Below, piece by piece: positions 1-8,903 of a stretch of DNA of 64,000 nucleotides (within the stretch, counting starts at the first letter, position 1; each line of letters begins with the position of its first letter). The notes beneath the pieces are model-generated. The model did no database searches, had not been told where the DNA came from, and was given only the letters and a program-made list of their open reading frames with translations. The translations under genes and the position numbers were made by a program. Source of the DNA: Desulfitobacterium_A sp035539115 (lineage in GTDB: Bacteria; Bacillota; Desulfitobacteriia; Desulfitobacteriales; Desulfitobacteriaceae); the NCBI RefSeq assembly GCF_035539115.1, contig NZ_DATLJA010000092.1, positions 14,144-78,143 on the forward strand. The letters run 5' to 3'.

Positions 1-282
1 GCCGAGAATACTATACAAAAGAAAGGTTCGTCCGACCATTCTCCAACCTATTATAAATAACGGGATGTTTAAAACGAGCACTATCATGCTGATCGGCCAA
101 TTAAATAAGTAATGGAGAATAATCGCGATACCGGTTACCCCACCATCGGCAATCTGATTGGAAATAATTAGCGAATTGATACTTGACGCTACGATGACTG
201 CACCTAAAACGATTCCGAGAGCTCTTTTGAATGTCGTCCAGAAAGCTCTGCTCCATAAGAGTTTAAGTTTTTCAATCAGCAT
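1..282 (-). CDS. YitT-family membrane protein, N-terminal part (runs off the window)
   Basis: Ninety-four in-frame codons run from an ATG at 282 to the window edge with no stop, so the gene is cut by the window. The start has a GGATGG ribosome site about six bases upstream. After a basic N-terminus comes a hydrophobic stretch with SSINSLIISNQIADGGVTG and then a second membrane segment. The small-residue and glycine pattern around IADGGVTG is typical of the YitT/DUF161 membrane family, whose transport role is poorly known. It is the last visible gene of its strand here; the tRNA and tmk lie upstream. The family call is from recognition of the N-terminus only. Confidence 0.7.
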   Translation of the reverse strand, partial: MLIEKLKLLWSRAFWTTFKRALGIVLGAVIVASSINSLIISNQIADGGVTGIAIILHYLFNWPISMIVLVLNIPLFIIGWRMVGRTFLLYSILG

Positions 283-365
283 AGCATACCATCCTAACCC
301 TGAATCAAAATAAGCTTCAAGAATTAAATATTAAAAATCATAATTACAAACAAATCAATTATACA

Positions 366-396
366 AATAAAAAAACCCTGCGTCAAAAGCAGGGTT
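366..396 (-). terminator. Intrinsic terminator after the tRNA-Arg gene
   Basis: Read on the minus strand, arms AACCCTGC and GCAGGGTT enclose a 7-nt loop and are followed by a run of T. It lies just downstream of the tRNA. Confidence 0.85.
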
Positions 397-407
397 ATAT
401 AATCTAA

Positions 408-483
408 TGGTGCGCCCGGCAGGATTTGAACCTGCGACCTCCGGCCTCGGAAACCGTCACTCTATCCACTGAGCTACGAGCGC
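408..483 (-). tRNA. tRNA-Arg (anticodon CCG)
   Basis: On the minus strand the 5' acceptor strand GCGCTCG pairs with CGGGCGC, allowing G-U. The D arm contains TAGCTCAGTGGATAGAG and the T arm GGTTCAAATCC. The anticodon loop TTCCGAG gives CCG, which reads the arginine codon CGG. The 3' CCA is encoded (408-410). The first anticodon-stem pair appears mismatched, which is tolerable. Confidence 0.93.
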
Positions 484-585
484 TTAAATTTGAACCGCTT
501 TATAACTTTACTAAAATCGGACAAGTTTGTCAAGGAAAGTTTCTTTTGCTTTGTCTTGCGCTGAACTTCAATTAATTTCAAAACT

Positions 586-1278
586 TCAACCTAAAGACGC
601 TTTCACAACTCGATATACGTCCTGATGAATCTCTTCAACCGATTTTATAGTCTGATCTTGATTAATACAATTAATCCTCGTCCAGTTCTCAAAGTTCGCA
701 ATTTCGAGAGCGTTTTCATAGGACTTTCTCAAGTAAGCAGGTGATTTTTCATGAATATCTTTGGGGATAGAAGATCGTTCACTGCGCAATTCAATCAATT
801 TCAGGCTGTATTCCGGAGGCATGTCCAGAAAAATAACTAAATCAGGTTCTGGAAGTCCAAACATTTTGTATTCAAATTCCTTGAGCCAAGCCAAATATTG
901 ATGACGCTCTTGGACCTCTGGGATTTTTGCCGCTTGATGAACCATGTTCGAAGTTGTATAGCGATCGGCAAGGATAATCCCGCCCTCACGATAGAACGCC
1001 TCCCACTCTGTCTTAAAGGAGGCAAAGCGATCAACGGTGTAAAACGTTGAAGCGACATAAGGATTAACATCATTCGGGTCACGCCCAAAGCTCCCGTTTA
1101 AATACATCTTGACGAGCGCTGAAGAAGGACTGTCATAGTTCGGGAATTCTACTTTTTTCACAGGAAAATTATCTTGGCTTAACTTTTCGTATAATTTTAG
1201 GGTTTGTGTGGCCTTTCCACTTCCATCGCCTGCTTCAATAATAATCAACTTTCCCTGTCGAGGCCTCTCCGCGTACAT
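586..1278 (-). CDS. tmk: Thymidylate (dTMP) kinase
   Basis: 230 residues, slightly longer than usual for bacterial Tmk (about 205-215). It phosphorylates dTMP to dTDP for DNA synthesis. The P-loop reads EAGDGSGKATQ near residue 15, where the family usually has EGxDGxGKTT, so the T after K is an A here. The DRY motif (ADRYTTSN) that contacts the base follows near residue 105. A lid-like segment SERSSIPKDIHEKSP follows. The ATG at 1278 has a GGTGGAG ribosome site. It stands alone between the tRNA and the end of the opp operon. Being somewhat divergent, it could be a second tmk beside a canonical copy elsewhere. Confidence 0.85.
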   Translation of the reverse strand: MYAERPRQGKLIIIEAGDGSGKATQTLKLYEKLSQDNFPVKKVEFPNYDSPSSALVKMYLNGSFGRDPNDVNPYVASTFYTVDRFASFKTEWEAFYREGGIILADRYTTSNMVHQAAKIPEVQERHQYLAWLKEFEYKMFGLPEPDLVIFLDMPPEYSLKLIELRSERSSIPKDIHEKSPAYLRKSYENALEIANFENWTRINCINQDQTIKSVEEIHQDVYRVVKASLG

Positions 1279-1372
1279 TCCATCTCCACCTTCTCCATTG
1301 TGAGCCTTCTCCTAAAATACCACTTAACTAGAATATCACTTTTCATTAATTATTCCCAGTTCTACTCCCTAT

Positions 1373-1414
1373 AAAAATACCGGTATACTCTACCCAAAGG
1401 AAGTATACCGGTAT
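1373..1414 (-). terminator. Terminator of the opp operon
   Basis: A perfect 12-bp inverted repeat, ATACCGGTATAC and GTATACCGGTAT, with a 14-nt loop. On the minus strand it is followed by TTTTT. It lies 33 bp past the oppF stop. Confidence 0.9.
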
Positions 1415-1446
1415 GACTTTTTCAAGGCTTTTTCAAGGGCTATCTC

Positions 1447-2424
1447 TTACTTTACGTGATGGCAAGCAACAAGGTGTCCATTTTCGACATCCTGCAACTC
1501 CGGTATTTTTTCGGAGCAAAGAGGTTCAGCATAAGGACAACGTGTACGGAAATAGCATCCTGAAGGAGGGTCAATCGGGTTTGGTACATTTCCTTGCAAA
1601 ACAATGCGCTGACGATTGAGCTCAACATCAGGATCAGGAATCGGAATCGCTGAAAGCAAGGCCTGGGTGTACGGATGCAACGGATTTTCGTACAAATCAG
1701 AACTCGTCGACAACTCCACGATTTTCCCGAGATACATCACGGCGATGCGATGGGAAATATGCTTAACCATCGAAAGGTCATGGGCAATAAAGAGATAGGT
1801 TAAGCCCATTTTCTCCTGCAGCTCTTCTAACATATTAACGATTTGCGCTTGAATAGAAACATCAAGGGCAGAAATCGGTTCATCACAAATAATAACTTTA
1901 GGATTAACCGCCAATGCTCTGGCAATTCCAATTCTCTGACGTTGTCCTCCAGAAAACTCATGAGGGAAACGATTTGCATGCTCTGCGTTTAACCCCACAA
2001 TTTCCAGCAAATTATAGATGCGATCAGTACGCGCCTGCCCTGTGGCAAGTTTGTGGATATCCAAGGCCTCGCCAATAATATCTCCAACCGTCATTCTTGG
2101 ATTCAAGGAGGCATAAGGGTCTTGGAAAATCATTTGGATATCCCGGCGTACCGCCATCATTTCTTGAGGATTCAAATCATAGATGTTTCGTCCATTATAG
2201 ATAACTTTTCCTGAAGTTGCTTCATAGAGACGGATAATGGTTCGTCCGGCCGTCGATTTTCCACAGCCACTCTCGCCAACTAATCCTAGAGTTTCTCCCT
2301 GATGAAGTTGAAAAGAGATGCCATTGACAGCATGAACCGCTTTGTGCTCGCGCGAAAATAATCCTCCGGCAATCGGAAACTCTTTCACGAGATTATCGAC
2401 ATCAAGAATTACCTCTGAGTTCAT
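1447..2424 (-). CDS. oppF: Oligopeptide ABC transporter ATP-binding protein OppF/DppF
   Basis: 325-residue cytoplasmic ATPase that powers peptide import. Walker A is GESGCGKST near residue 52, the signature LSGGQ region appears as FSGGQRQRIGIARAL, and Walker B is VIICDEPISALDVS. The C-terminal extension has the Cys pattern typical of the Opp/Dpp class (GCYFRTRCPYAEPLC...C). Its ATG overlaps the oppD stop as ATGA, so the two are translationally coupled. It is the last gene of a five-gene operon and ends before a strong terminator. Opp versus Dpp substrate cannot be settled from sequence alone. Confidence 0.92.
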   Translation of the reverse strand: MNSEVILDVDNLVKEFPIAGGLFSREHKAVHAVNGISFQLHQGETLGLVGESGCGKSTAGRTIIRLYEATSGKVIYNGRNIYDLNPQEMMAVRRDIQMIFQDPYASLNPRMTVGDIIGEALDIHKLATGQARTDRIYNLLEIVGLNAEHANRFPHEFSGGQRQRIGIARALAVNPKVIICDEPISALDVSIQAQIVNMLEELQEKMGLTYLFIAHDLSMVKHISHRIAVMYLGKIVELSTSSDLYENPLHPYTQALLSAIPIPDPDVELNRQRIVLQGNVPNPIDPPSGCYFRTRCPYAEPLCSEKIPELQDVENGHLVACHHVK

Positions 2425-3443
2425 CCCTTAACCCCTCCTTTGTTAGGTTTATAGCCTTCAACTTTTGGAGCATCAGGATGAAGAAGCCAGCATGATGCTT
2501 GATGAAGTTCACTGAGCTTCGTTAGCACTGGCTTTTGTTCCAGACAGATCTGCATGGCATAGGGACAGCGTGCGGTGAAGCTGCATCCTTGAGGAGGATT
2601 GAGCAGATCTGGTGGATTTCCTGGAATCGGTACTAATTTCGACCTATTTTTGGAATCCAAACGGGGTACACTGTTCAACAGCCCCCACGTATAGGGGTGT
2701 TTTGGATTTTGGAAAATGTCATAAACCGTACCCGTCTCAACAAGCTGGCCACCATACATGACCATAATCCGCGTACAAAGTCCAGCGACTACACCCAAGT
2801 CATGGGTAATTAAAATAATTGAAGTATTAATTTTATTTTTAAGGTCTTTCATCAGCTCCAAGATTTGGGCCTGAATTGTCACATCTAAAGCGGTTGTAGG
2901 CTCATCCGCAATCAAAAGTTTCGGATTACAAAGCAAAGCCATGGCAATCATAACTCTTTGCCGCATCCCCCCAGAGAATTCATGCGGGTACTGTTTTAGA
3001 CGAGCTTTGGGGTTCGGAATTCCTACCATTTCCAGGTATTGTTCGGCGCGTTGCAGGGCTTCAGCATTCGATAGCCCTTCATGACGCTTGAGCACTTCAT
3101 TTAATTGCAGCCCAATCGTTAAAACGGGATTCAACGAAGTCATCGGATCCTGAAAAATCATCCCCATTGACTTACCCCGAATCATCTGCATTTCTTTCTC
3201 GCTTGCTTTAGCTAAATCCTTACCTTGGAAGATTATTTCGCCGTTGACGATCTTTCCCGGTGGATCCGGAATAAGCCGCATGATAGATTGAACGGTTACG
3301 GATTTTCCGCTGCCAGACTCACCAACAATTCCAATGGCTTCGCCTTCATCAACATAAAAGCTTACATCTGATACCGCTTTAACTTCTCCTGCATAGGTGA
3401 AGAAGGAGGTGCTCAAGTGATTGACTTCTAATAAACGTTTCAT
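2421..3443 (-). CDS. oppD: Oligopeptide ABC transporter ATP-binding protein OppD/DppD
   Basis: Partner ATPase of OppF. Walker A is GESGSGKSV, signature FSGGMRQRVMIAMAL, Walker B LLIADEPTTALDVTIQ. The C-terminal Opp-type cysteine region is CSFTARCPYAMQICLEQKP. I place the start at the ATG at 3443, eight bases after AGGAGG; a GTG two codons earlier sits too close to that site. It follows oppC by 14 bp and overlaps oppF by 4 bp. Confidence 0.92.
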   Translation of the reverse strand: MKRLLEVNHLSTSFFTYAGEVKAVSDVSFYVDEGEAIGIVGESGSGKSVTVQSIMRLIPDPPGKIVNGEIIFQGKDLAKASEKEMQMIRGKSMGMIFQDPMTSLNPVLTIGLQLNEVLKRHEGLSNAEALQRAEQYLEMVGIPNPKARLKQYPHEFSGGMRQRVMIAMALLCNPKLLIADEPTTALDVTIQAQILELMKDLKNKINTSIILITHDLGVVAGLCTRIMVMYGGQLVETGTVYDIFQNPKHPYTWGLLNSVPRLDSKNRSKLVPIPGNPPDLLNPPQGCSFTARCPYAMQICLEQKPVLTKLSELHQASCWLLHPDAPKVEGYKPNKGGVKG

Positions 3444-3457
3444 TTTCACGTCCTCCT

Positions 3458-4369
3458 TTACTTCCGCATTTTGGGATCGAAGGCATCACGCAGACCATCC
3501 CCAACAAAGTTAAATGCTAACATCAAAATAGCAATACTTAAAGCCGGAAAAATGAGAGCAAAAGGAAAAGATGGAATGTTCATTCTTCCTTCAGCAGCCA
3601 TAAAACCTAAGCTCACATCCGGAGGTTGAACTCCTAATCCGATGAAACTTAAAAAGGCCTCGAGGAAAATTGCTGCGGGAATCTGAAGTGCAGCAACCAC
3701 AATAATTTGGCCAATACTGTTGGGTAAAAGGTGCTTCATCAGCAATCTTTTGGTGTCTGCGCCCAAAGCCCGTGCAGCTAGAACAAATTCCTGCTCTCGC
3801 AGTGCTAAAATTTGGCCGCGAATAGTGCGGGCCATAGGAACCCAGTTAACTAGGCCCATAACAATGAAAATATTATGCAGGCCGCTCCCTAACGTTACCA
3901 TGAGCAAGATAACATAGAGAAGATCAGGAACGCTGTAGATAACATCGATCACACGTTGCATGAAATTATCAACACGTCCGCCAAGATATCCTGAAATTCC
4001 ACCGTAGAAGATACCAATCGTGAGATTGATCAAGACAGATCCAAACCCAATCAAAAGCGAAATTCGGGTTCCGTACATAACCCGAGTTAAAATATCACGT
4101 CCGAGCTCATCCGTACCGAAGGGGTGTACCCAACTCGGCTGAAGACGTGTTGACATCAGATCATTGGTGTAATAGTTATATTTGGAGAAAAAGGGACCAA
4201 ATAAGGCAACTAGAATAAATAATGCGAGAATAACTAAACCAATCATGGCTAAGGGATTCATTTTAAATCTTCGCCAAGCATCCTGCCCGAGGGTTGTGCT
4301 TGGCCGGTTAATAACATCCGTCTTTAAATTTTGCTTTAATGGTGAAAAAACGTCAGCCGGTAAGCCCAT
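3458..4369 (-). CDS. oppC: Oligopeptide ABC transporter permease OppC/DppC
   Basis: 303 residues with an N-terminal cytoplasmic tail, a first membrane helix (AMIGLVILALFILVALFG), a short extracellular section ending HPFGTDELGRDILTR, which is a hallmark of OppC/DppC, and five more helices. The EAA cytoplasmic loop contacting the ATPases is seen as AARALGADTKRLLMKHLLPN. It lies 2 bp from oppB and 14 bp from oppD, so it is co-transcribed. Confidence 0.93.
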   Translation of the reverse strand: MGLPADVFSPLKQNLKTDVINRPSTTLGQDAWRRFKMNPLAMIGLVILALFILVALFGPFFSKYNYYTNDLMSTRLQPSWVHPFGTDELGRDILTRVMYGTRISLLIGFGSVLINLTIGIFYGGISGYLGGRVDNFMQRVIDVIYSVPDLLYVILLMVTLGSGLHNIFIVMGLVNWVPMARTIRGQILALREQEFVLAARALGADTKRLLMKHLLPNSIGQIIVVAALQIPAAIFLEAFLSFIGLGVQPPDVSLGFMAAEGRMNIPSFPFALIFPALSIAILMLAFNFVGDGLRDAFDPKMRK

Positions 4370-4371
4370 TC

Positions 4372-5304
4372 TTACGCCCCCTTCTTGGAAGTCAATTTAA
4401 TGCGGGGATCAACCAAAGTATAGGCGATATCCACCAACAGATTAAACAATACCAGCACAGTTGCAAACAATACGGTTGTCCCTAAAATAACCGGGTAATC
4501 ACGGTTATTAATACTGGTTACGAAGAACTGACCAATGCCAGGAATATTAAATACGTATTCAACAACGAAATTACCCGTTAAGATATAAGCGAAAAATGGC
4601 CCCAAGAAGGTCACCACAGGAATAAGTGCATTGCGCAAAGCGTGCCGGAAGACAACAACATATTCTGACATTCCTTTAGCACGGGCAGTTCGGATATAGT
4701 CTTGATTTAAGACATCAAGCATACTTGATCGGGTTAAACGGGTAATCTGAGCAATCGGGTAAGCACTCAGCGCTATAGCTGGTAGAACCAAGTTAATGGG
4801 ATCGCCCCAGCCAATCGGTGGAAAGAGGTGAGTTTTATAACCGACATAGAATTGCAGGAAGGTAGCAATGACAAAACTCGGCACAGAAACTCCAATCGTG
4901 GCCAGAATCGTAGCTAGATAGTCAGGCCATTTATTCTGTTTCAGGCCTGCGATAACTCCCATCAACGTACCTACAACTAAGGCCATGACTGTAGCTGTTA
5001 ACCCGAGAGCAGCAGTCTTGGGTAAGCCATCATGAAACAAGTCGTTAACCGTCCGTCCTTCATAACGAAATGTGGGTCCGAAATTGAAATGGATCATATT
5101 GTTAAGATAGTCAACATACTGTTTGCTTAAGGGATCATTTAAGTGGTAACGTTGATTAATGTTCTCCATGACAGCAGGAGGCAGGACTTTTTCCGAAGAA
5201 AAGGGACCGCCTGGAATGGCGTGCATCAAGGAAAACGTTAAGGTAAGCACGAGCCAGATTACAAAAATTGCGGAAAGGATGCGCCCTAACAAGTAGCGTA
5301 CCAT
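4372..5304 (-). CDS. oppB: Oligopeptide ABC transporter permease OppB/DppB
   Basis: 310-residue inner-membrane permease with six predicted helices starting VRYLLGRILSAIFVIWLVLT, the standard OppB opening. The EAA-type loop is TARAKGMSEYVVVFRHALRN. It pairs with OppC to form the channel. An ATG with CCTCC (sense GGAGG) upstream sets the start at 5304. A 104-bp gap with a hairpin separates it from the binding-protein gene. Confidence 0.93.
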   Translation of the reverse strand: MVRYLLGRILSAIFVIWLVLTLTFSLMHAIPGGPFSSEKVLPPAVMENINQRYHLNDPLSKQYVDYLNNMIHFNFGPTFRYEGRTVNDLFHDGLPKTAALGLTATVMALVVGTLMGVIAGLKQNKWPDYLATILATIGVSVPSFVIATFLQFYVGYKTHLFPPIGWGDPINLVLPAIALSAYPIAQITRLTRSSMLDVLNQDYIRTARAKGMSEYVVVFRHALRNALIPVVTFLGPFFAYILTGNFVVEYVFNIPGIGQFFVTSINNRDYPVILGTTVLFATVLVLFNLLVDIAYTLVDPRIKLTSKKGA

Positions 5305-5340
5305 AAGCTTCCTCCTTTAATCTTTAATAATTACATAAGA

Positions 5341-5367
5341 AGGGGCAAGTTTTTGAAACCCGCCCCT
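5341..5367 (-). other. Intercistronic hairpin between oppA and oppB
   Basis: AGGGGC and GCCCCT pair across a 15-nt loop. No T-run follows on the minus strand, so it is unlikely to stop most transcription. Such hairpins after a binding-protein gene commonly stabilise the upstream message and give excess binding protein; that role is inferred. Confidence 0.5.
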
Positions 5368-5408
5368 CCAAAAACTTCTAGTCTACAATGTGGTTTTTTG
5401 CGTAGATA

Positions 5409-7019
5409 TTATTTTTTCTCAATTGTTACATTTTTGAAATCTACTATGCCCATCGGCGACTGCATCAGACCTTTAATATTGTCTTTTGCAACGTATTTAT
5501 TAACATAGTAGTATATAGGCATAATTGGCATCTCCGCCATAAGTGTATTTTCGGCATCATGTAAAGCTTGATAACGAACTTTTGGATCTCCAGAGCTTTT
5601 CGCTGTGCTTATGGCCTTGTCATAAGCCGCATTGCTCCAACCCGTTTGATTATTTCCACCGTTTGTCACAAACATATCCATAAATGTCATCGGATCAATA
5701 TAGTCGCCAAGCCAACCAGCACGGGCAACATCATACTGGAGATTTTTCTCGGACTGTTGATACACTTTCCACTCTTGTCCGGTGAGTTTGACATTCACTC
5801 CAAGGTTTTTCGACCACATATCTTGAATTGCTTGAGCAATCACGTTGTGATTACCATTCGTATTGTACAGAATGCTTACTTCAGGGAAGCCTTTACCGTC
5901 AGGGTATCCAGCTTCAGCCAAAAGTTGTTTGGCCTTGGCCAAGTCTTCTTTAATATAATCCCCTCCGACAGTGCGGAATTCTTTACCCGCTTCTGCATCT
6001 GGAATAGCACCTGGGGTATAAGCGTAGGCAGGTTGTTCACCCGCTTTTGTAATTTTCTCAACGATAGATTTTCTGTCAATAGCCATTGTTAAAGCTTGTC
6101 TCACCTTAGGATCATTAAATGGTTTTTTCGTAGTGTTGAAACGATAGTAATAAGTACCTAATTGAGGAGTAATTTTTAAAACACCTGAAGACTTTAAGCG
6201 ATCTATATCTGCAACTGGAATGTTATCGGTTCCATCAAGTTGTCCTGCTTCAAAGGCAGTTAAAGCAGCTTTCGAATCTTCCACCAAGTTGAAGGTAAGC
6301 TCAGTTAGCTTAACATTCTTAGCATCCCAATAATTTGGGTTTTTAACGAGAACCATTTTGTCGTTATGGCTCCATGATTGCATCTTGAACGGACCATTAC
6401 CAACAAAGGTTTCAGCTTTGGTATTCCAATCCTTTGTAGCTTTAGCTACCTTTTCATCAACCGGGAAATAAGTAGGGAAAGCTAATAGGGATTTGAAATA
6501 TGGAGTAGGACTTTCAAGGGCTACTTCCAACGTCTTCTCATCAACAACCTTAATACCTACATCTTCAGCCGTAGCCTTTTTACCATTATAGGCTTCACCG
6601 TTTTTGATGTAGAAAAGTTGATAGGCATACTCGGCAGCAGCAGCCGGATCCAAAGCATGAAGCCAAGCCGCTTTAAAATCATTTGCTGTTAGAGGATCCC
6701 CGTTACTAAATTTAGTATCTTTGAGTTTAATGGTATATTTTAAGCCATCATCAGAAACCTTAATGTCATTGGCAATTGCATTTTGAGGCTGATTGTTCTT
6801 ATCCAATCGAGTTAACCCTTCAAAAAGTTCCGTTTCCATGTTGGCCTCAGGTATACCGTTGGACATTTGTGGATCCAATGTCTTCGGTTCAGCTCCCGGA
6901 TCCCAACTCATTTTCATGTCTTGTGCGGCTTGGTTACCACTTGTGCCACAGCCGGTCACAAGCAAACCTAAGACGAGAAGCGCCGATGTCAGGGTTGCTA
7001 ACTTCTTGCTTTTAAACAT
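5409..7019 (-). CDS. oppA: Oligopeptide-binding lipoprotein OppA (SBP family 5)
   Basis: 536 residues. The lipoprotein signal peptide ends in the lipobox LVTGC near residue 24, so the mature protein is anchored to the outer face of the membrane, where it delivers peptides to OppBC. The family 5 signature region is seen as PKTLDPQMSNGIPEANMETELFE followed by GLKYTIKLKDTKFSNGDPLTANDF. The ribosome site GGGAGG precedes the ATG. It is first in the operon, ahead of two permeases and two ATPases. The regulator-like HTH-M29 gene lies immediately upstream on the same strand. Confidence 0.93.
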   Translation of the reverse strand: MFKSKKLATLTSALLVLGLLVTGCGTSGNQAAQDMKMSWDPGAEPKTLDPQMSNGIPEANMETELFEGLTRLDKNNQPQNAIANDIKVSDDGLKYTIKLKDTKFSNGDPLTANDFKAAWLHALDPAAAAEYAYQLFYIKNGEAYNGKKATAEDVGIKVVDEKTLEVALESPTPYFKSLLAFPTYFPVDEKVAKATKDWNTKAETFVGNGPFKMQSWSHNDKMVLVKNPNYWDAKNVKLTELTFNLVEDSKAALTAFEAGQLDGTDNIPVADIDRLKSSGVLKITPQLGTYYYRFNTTKKPFNDPKVRQALTMAIDRKSIVEKITKAGEQPAYAYTPGAIPDAEAGKEFRTVGGDYIKEDLAKAKQLLAEAGYPDGKGFPEVSILYNTNGNHNVIAQAIQDMWSKNLGVNVKLTGQEWKVYQQSEKNLQYDVARAGWLGDYIDPMTFMDMFVTNGGNNQTGWSNAAYDKAISTAKSSGDPKVRYQALHDAENTLMAEMPIMPIYYYVNKYVAKDNIKGLMQSPMGIVDFKNVTIEKK

Positions 7020-7175
7020 TTTCTCATGTCCTCCCTTATCTACTCAATTTAAAGTTAGGTACAGTCCACATTACTATTACTGGTCTATTACTGGTCCCTA
7101 CCACCTCCTTGAAGACCCTTAAGAATATTCTGGATTTAGATCCTTCCATTTTCTCATGTACATTTATCCTTCTCT

Positions 7176-7204
7176 AGTGTACAAGGGAAAAATAATTTTG
7201 TCTA
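7176..7204 (-). promoter_or_regulatory. Candidate sigma-A promoter of the opp operon
   Basis: On the minus strand, TAGACA (7199-7204) and TACACT (7176-7181) are separated by 17 nt. The -35 overlaps an inverted repeat (AATCAA and TTGATT around 7203-7221), a plausible operator. Inferred from consensus only. Confidence 0.45.
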
Positions 7205-7260
7205 ATCAATTTTTTTGATTGATCAAGATTTACTTTTTGAACCGGAATTTTTATTTGTTT

Positions 7261-8715
7261 TTAATAATTTTCAACGATCTCTTCATTTTCAATCATAGGA
7301 ATATCATCCACCCACAAATTAACCTGATTCATAACCATTGGCCAAATAATTGAAGCGCTGTTTTTGCCTCCGAATATTTTGTTTTCACCAAGCGCTAAAT
7401 TAATACTTCCCAGTTGTTTTGTGTCATAGACCTGATACCCAATAATATCCCTAATCCACGGATTAAGACCAATCCCCAATTCCCCGAGAACGCGACGACC
7501 TTCTTCCCCCGACTCAAAGAATTCTTTCAGTTTAGCCTCATTCTTTTTTGCCGAGAAGCCAACAACTTTACCTTTAGCAAAATCAAGTCGAACTCCTTCA
7601 ATCGCTTCTCCTTGGAAATGAACAAGATTGAAAAACGCCACACCTTCAACCGAATCCTCGACCGGAGCGATATAAACTTCGCCACTGGGTAAATTGATGA
7701 CCGTATCCCCACTTTTAATATCGTCATCCGAGATAATTCCATCATCAATCATGGGGCGTCGTCCCGAAATCGACAATACTAAATTGGTTCCTTGTTCAGA
7801 TTCAATCTTAACTGTTGTTCCCTTAGTAAGCACCTCAGCTACATACTGTGCCGAATATTCAAGTTCGTTATAATTAACATCAATCCCCTTCCAAAACATA
7901 TCATGAAGTTGGAGAAAATTGGTATTCATTTCCTCTGCCAGAATTTGAGTTGGGTAGCCCAAAAATGCCCATTTCACTTTTCGTTTAAAAAGCTCGTTAC
8001 GAACGTCAACCCAAGCATTTCGATAGATTTCAACCCGTTCTTGAGAAATGCCTTTCGTCAGAGAGGGTGTCACAATATGTTCAAGCATGATCATCGTGGT
8101 TACCGGCCGTAAGGTTTCGGCAAGCCGCCGAAAGTGCTTCTGCACCTCGCAGGGTTCTAATTCTCCGAGAACTTTAGATTTCATCTTCAAGGTTTCTAAG
8201 CATAATAAGGGATAAGCTCCAGCTCGCTGAATTTCAATGGCCAATGGCTCGGCCAAATCCATCTGATCAATTCCACCCATTAATCCCACGACTTCATTTG
8301 GGTTAATTCGCAAACATTCCTTGACAATTTTACGAGCTAAAGCTTCGACATCGACCTTAAGTCGATGGACTCTGCGCCAAGAAAGAATATCTTGAGTCAC
8401 AAATTGTACAGATTTCGTCTCATTTTTCTCAAAGTAATCTCCTAACGATTGATCGATAAAATAATTATTGGCAATCGCCCGATAATACTTTTCGAGAATT
8501 CCACCTTTTTCTAACGTATAGTCGAGAGCAATTAGCCCATGTTTTTCTAATTCCTTGACATGATAGTGAATTTTCGACGATGACTGTTTGACTTTGTCCG
8601 CAATTTGTTTTGAAGTTAAGCTTTGTTTAATCAGCAATTGCAGAATTTCAATCCGAAGTGGGTCACAAACCGATTTTACCTTTTCTAGACTACTAAGGAT
8701 ACAGATATCTTTCAT
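7261..8715 (-). CDS. ArsR-like HTH fused to an M29 aminopeptidase-like domain; putative peptide-responsive regulator
   Basis: 484 residues. Residues about 8-75 form a winged helix (DPLRIEILQLLIKQSLTSKQIADKV...KIHYHVKELEKHGLI), the ArsR/HTH_20 pattern. From about residue 115 on it resembles family M29 metallo-aminopeptidases: EQGTNLVLSISGRRP, then NLPSGEVYIAPVEDSVEG, then LGELGIGLNP, then LALGENKIFGGKN. Active M29 enzymes carry an HxD metal-ligand pair in the motif just after GGxN (typically IHWD). Here residues 456-459 read IIWP, so both ligands are absent. I infer a non-catalytic, peptide-sensing domain. Its position directly ahead of oppA suggests control of peptide uptake. The start is the only ATG, with a weak GGGAG site 13 nt upstream. 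Confidence 0.75.
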   Translation of the reverse strand: MKDICILSSLEKVKSVCDPLRIEILQLLIKQSLTSKQIADKVKQSSSKIHYHVKELEKHGLIALDYTLEKGGILEKYYRAIANNYFIDQSLGDYFEKNETKSVQFVTQDILSWRRVHRLKVDVEALARKIVKECLRINPNEVVGLMGGIDQMDLAEPLAIEIQRAGAYPLLCLETLKMKSKVLGELEPCEVQKHFRRLAETLRPVTTMIMLEHIVTPSLTKGISQERVEIYRNAWVDVRNELFKRKVKWAFLGYPTQILAEEMNTNFLQLHDMFWKGIDVNYNELEYSAQYVAEVLTKGTTVKIESEQGTNLVLSISGRRPMIDDGIISDDDIKSGDTVINLPSGEVYIAPVEDSVEGVAFFNLVHFQGEAIEGVRLDFAKGKVVGFSAKKNEAKLKEFFESGEEGRRVLGELGIGLNPWIRDIIGYQVYDTKQLGSINLALGENKIFGGKNSASIIWPMVMNQVNLWVDDIPMIENEEIVENY

Positions 8716-8846
8716 AAGACAATAACTACTCCCGTCTTCAAATAAATTATAATTTCTGAATTGCTATTGCAGATATCTAGTTTTTATTCGATAGCTATGA
8801 CAAATATCCTCTTATCCATAAAATATTTTAGATCAATCAAATAAAT

Positions 8847-8874
8847 AGGAGACAAGCTCCGTTACTTGCCTCCT
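8847..8874 (-). terminator. Weak terminator after spo0A
   Basis: Arms AGGAGACAAG and CTTGCCTCCT pair with one internal mismatch across an 8-nt loop. Downstream on the minus strand is the moderately T-rich ATTTATTTGATT. Confidence 0.55.
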
Positions 8875-8903
8875 CATAACCTGATTTATGTACTTACTAA
8901 ATC

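Noticed and set aside
484..585. Promoter or small RNA between the tRNA and tmk
   Set aside because: Nothing beyond AT-rich sequence; no convincing -35/-10 pair or hairpin.
7020..7120. A leader peptide gene in the oppA leader (AAGGAGGTGG near 7108 and a short ATG frame near 7060)
   Set aside because: The ribosome-like site is too far from the ATG, and the 11-bp direct repeat CTATTACTGGT between them looks accidental.
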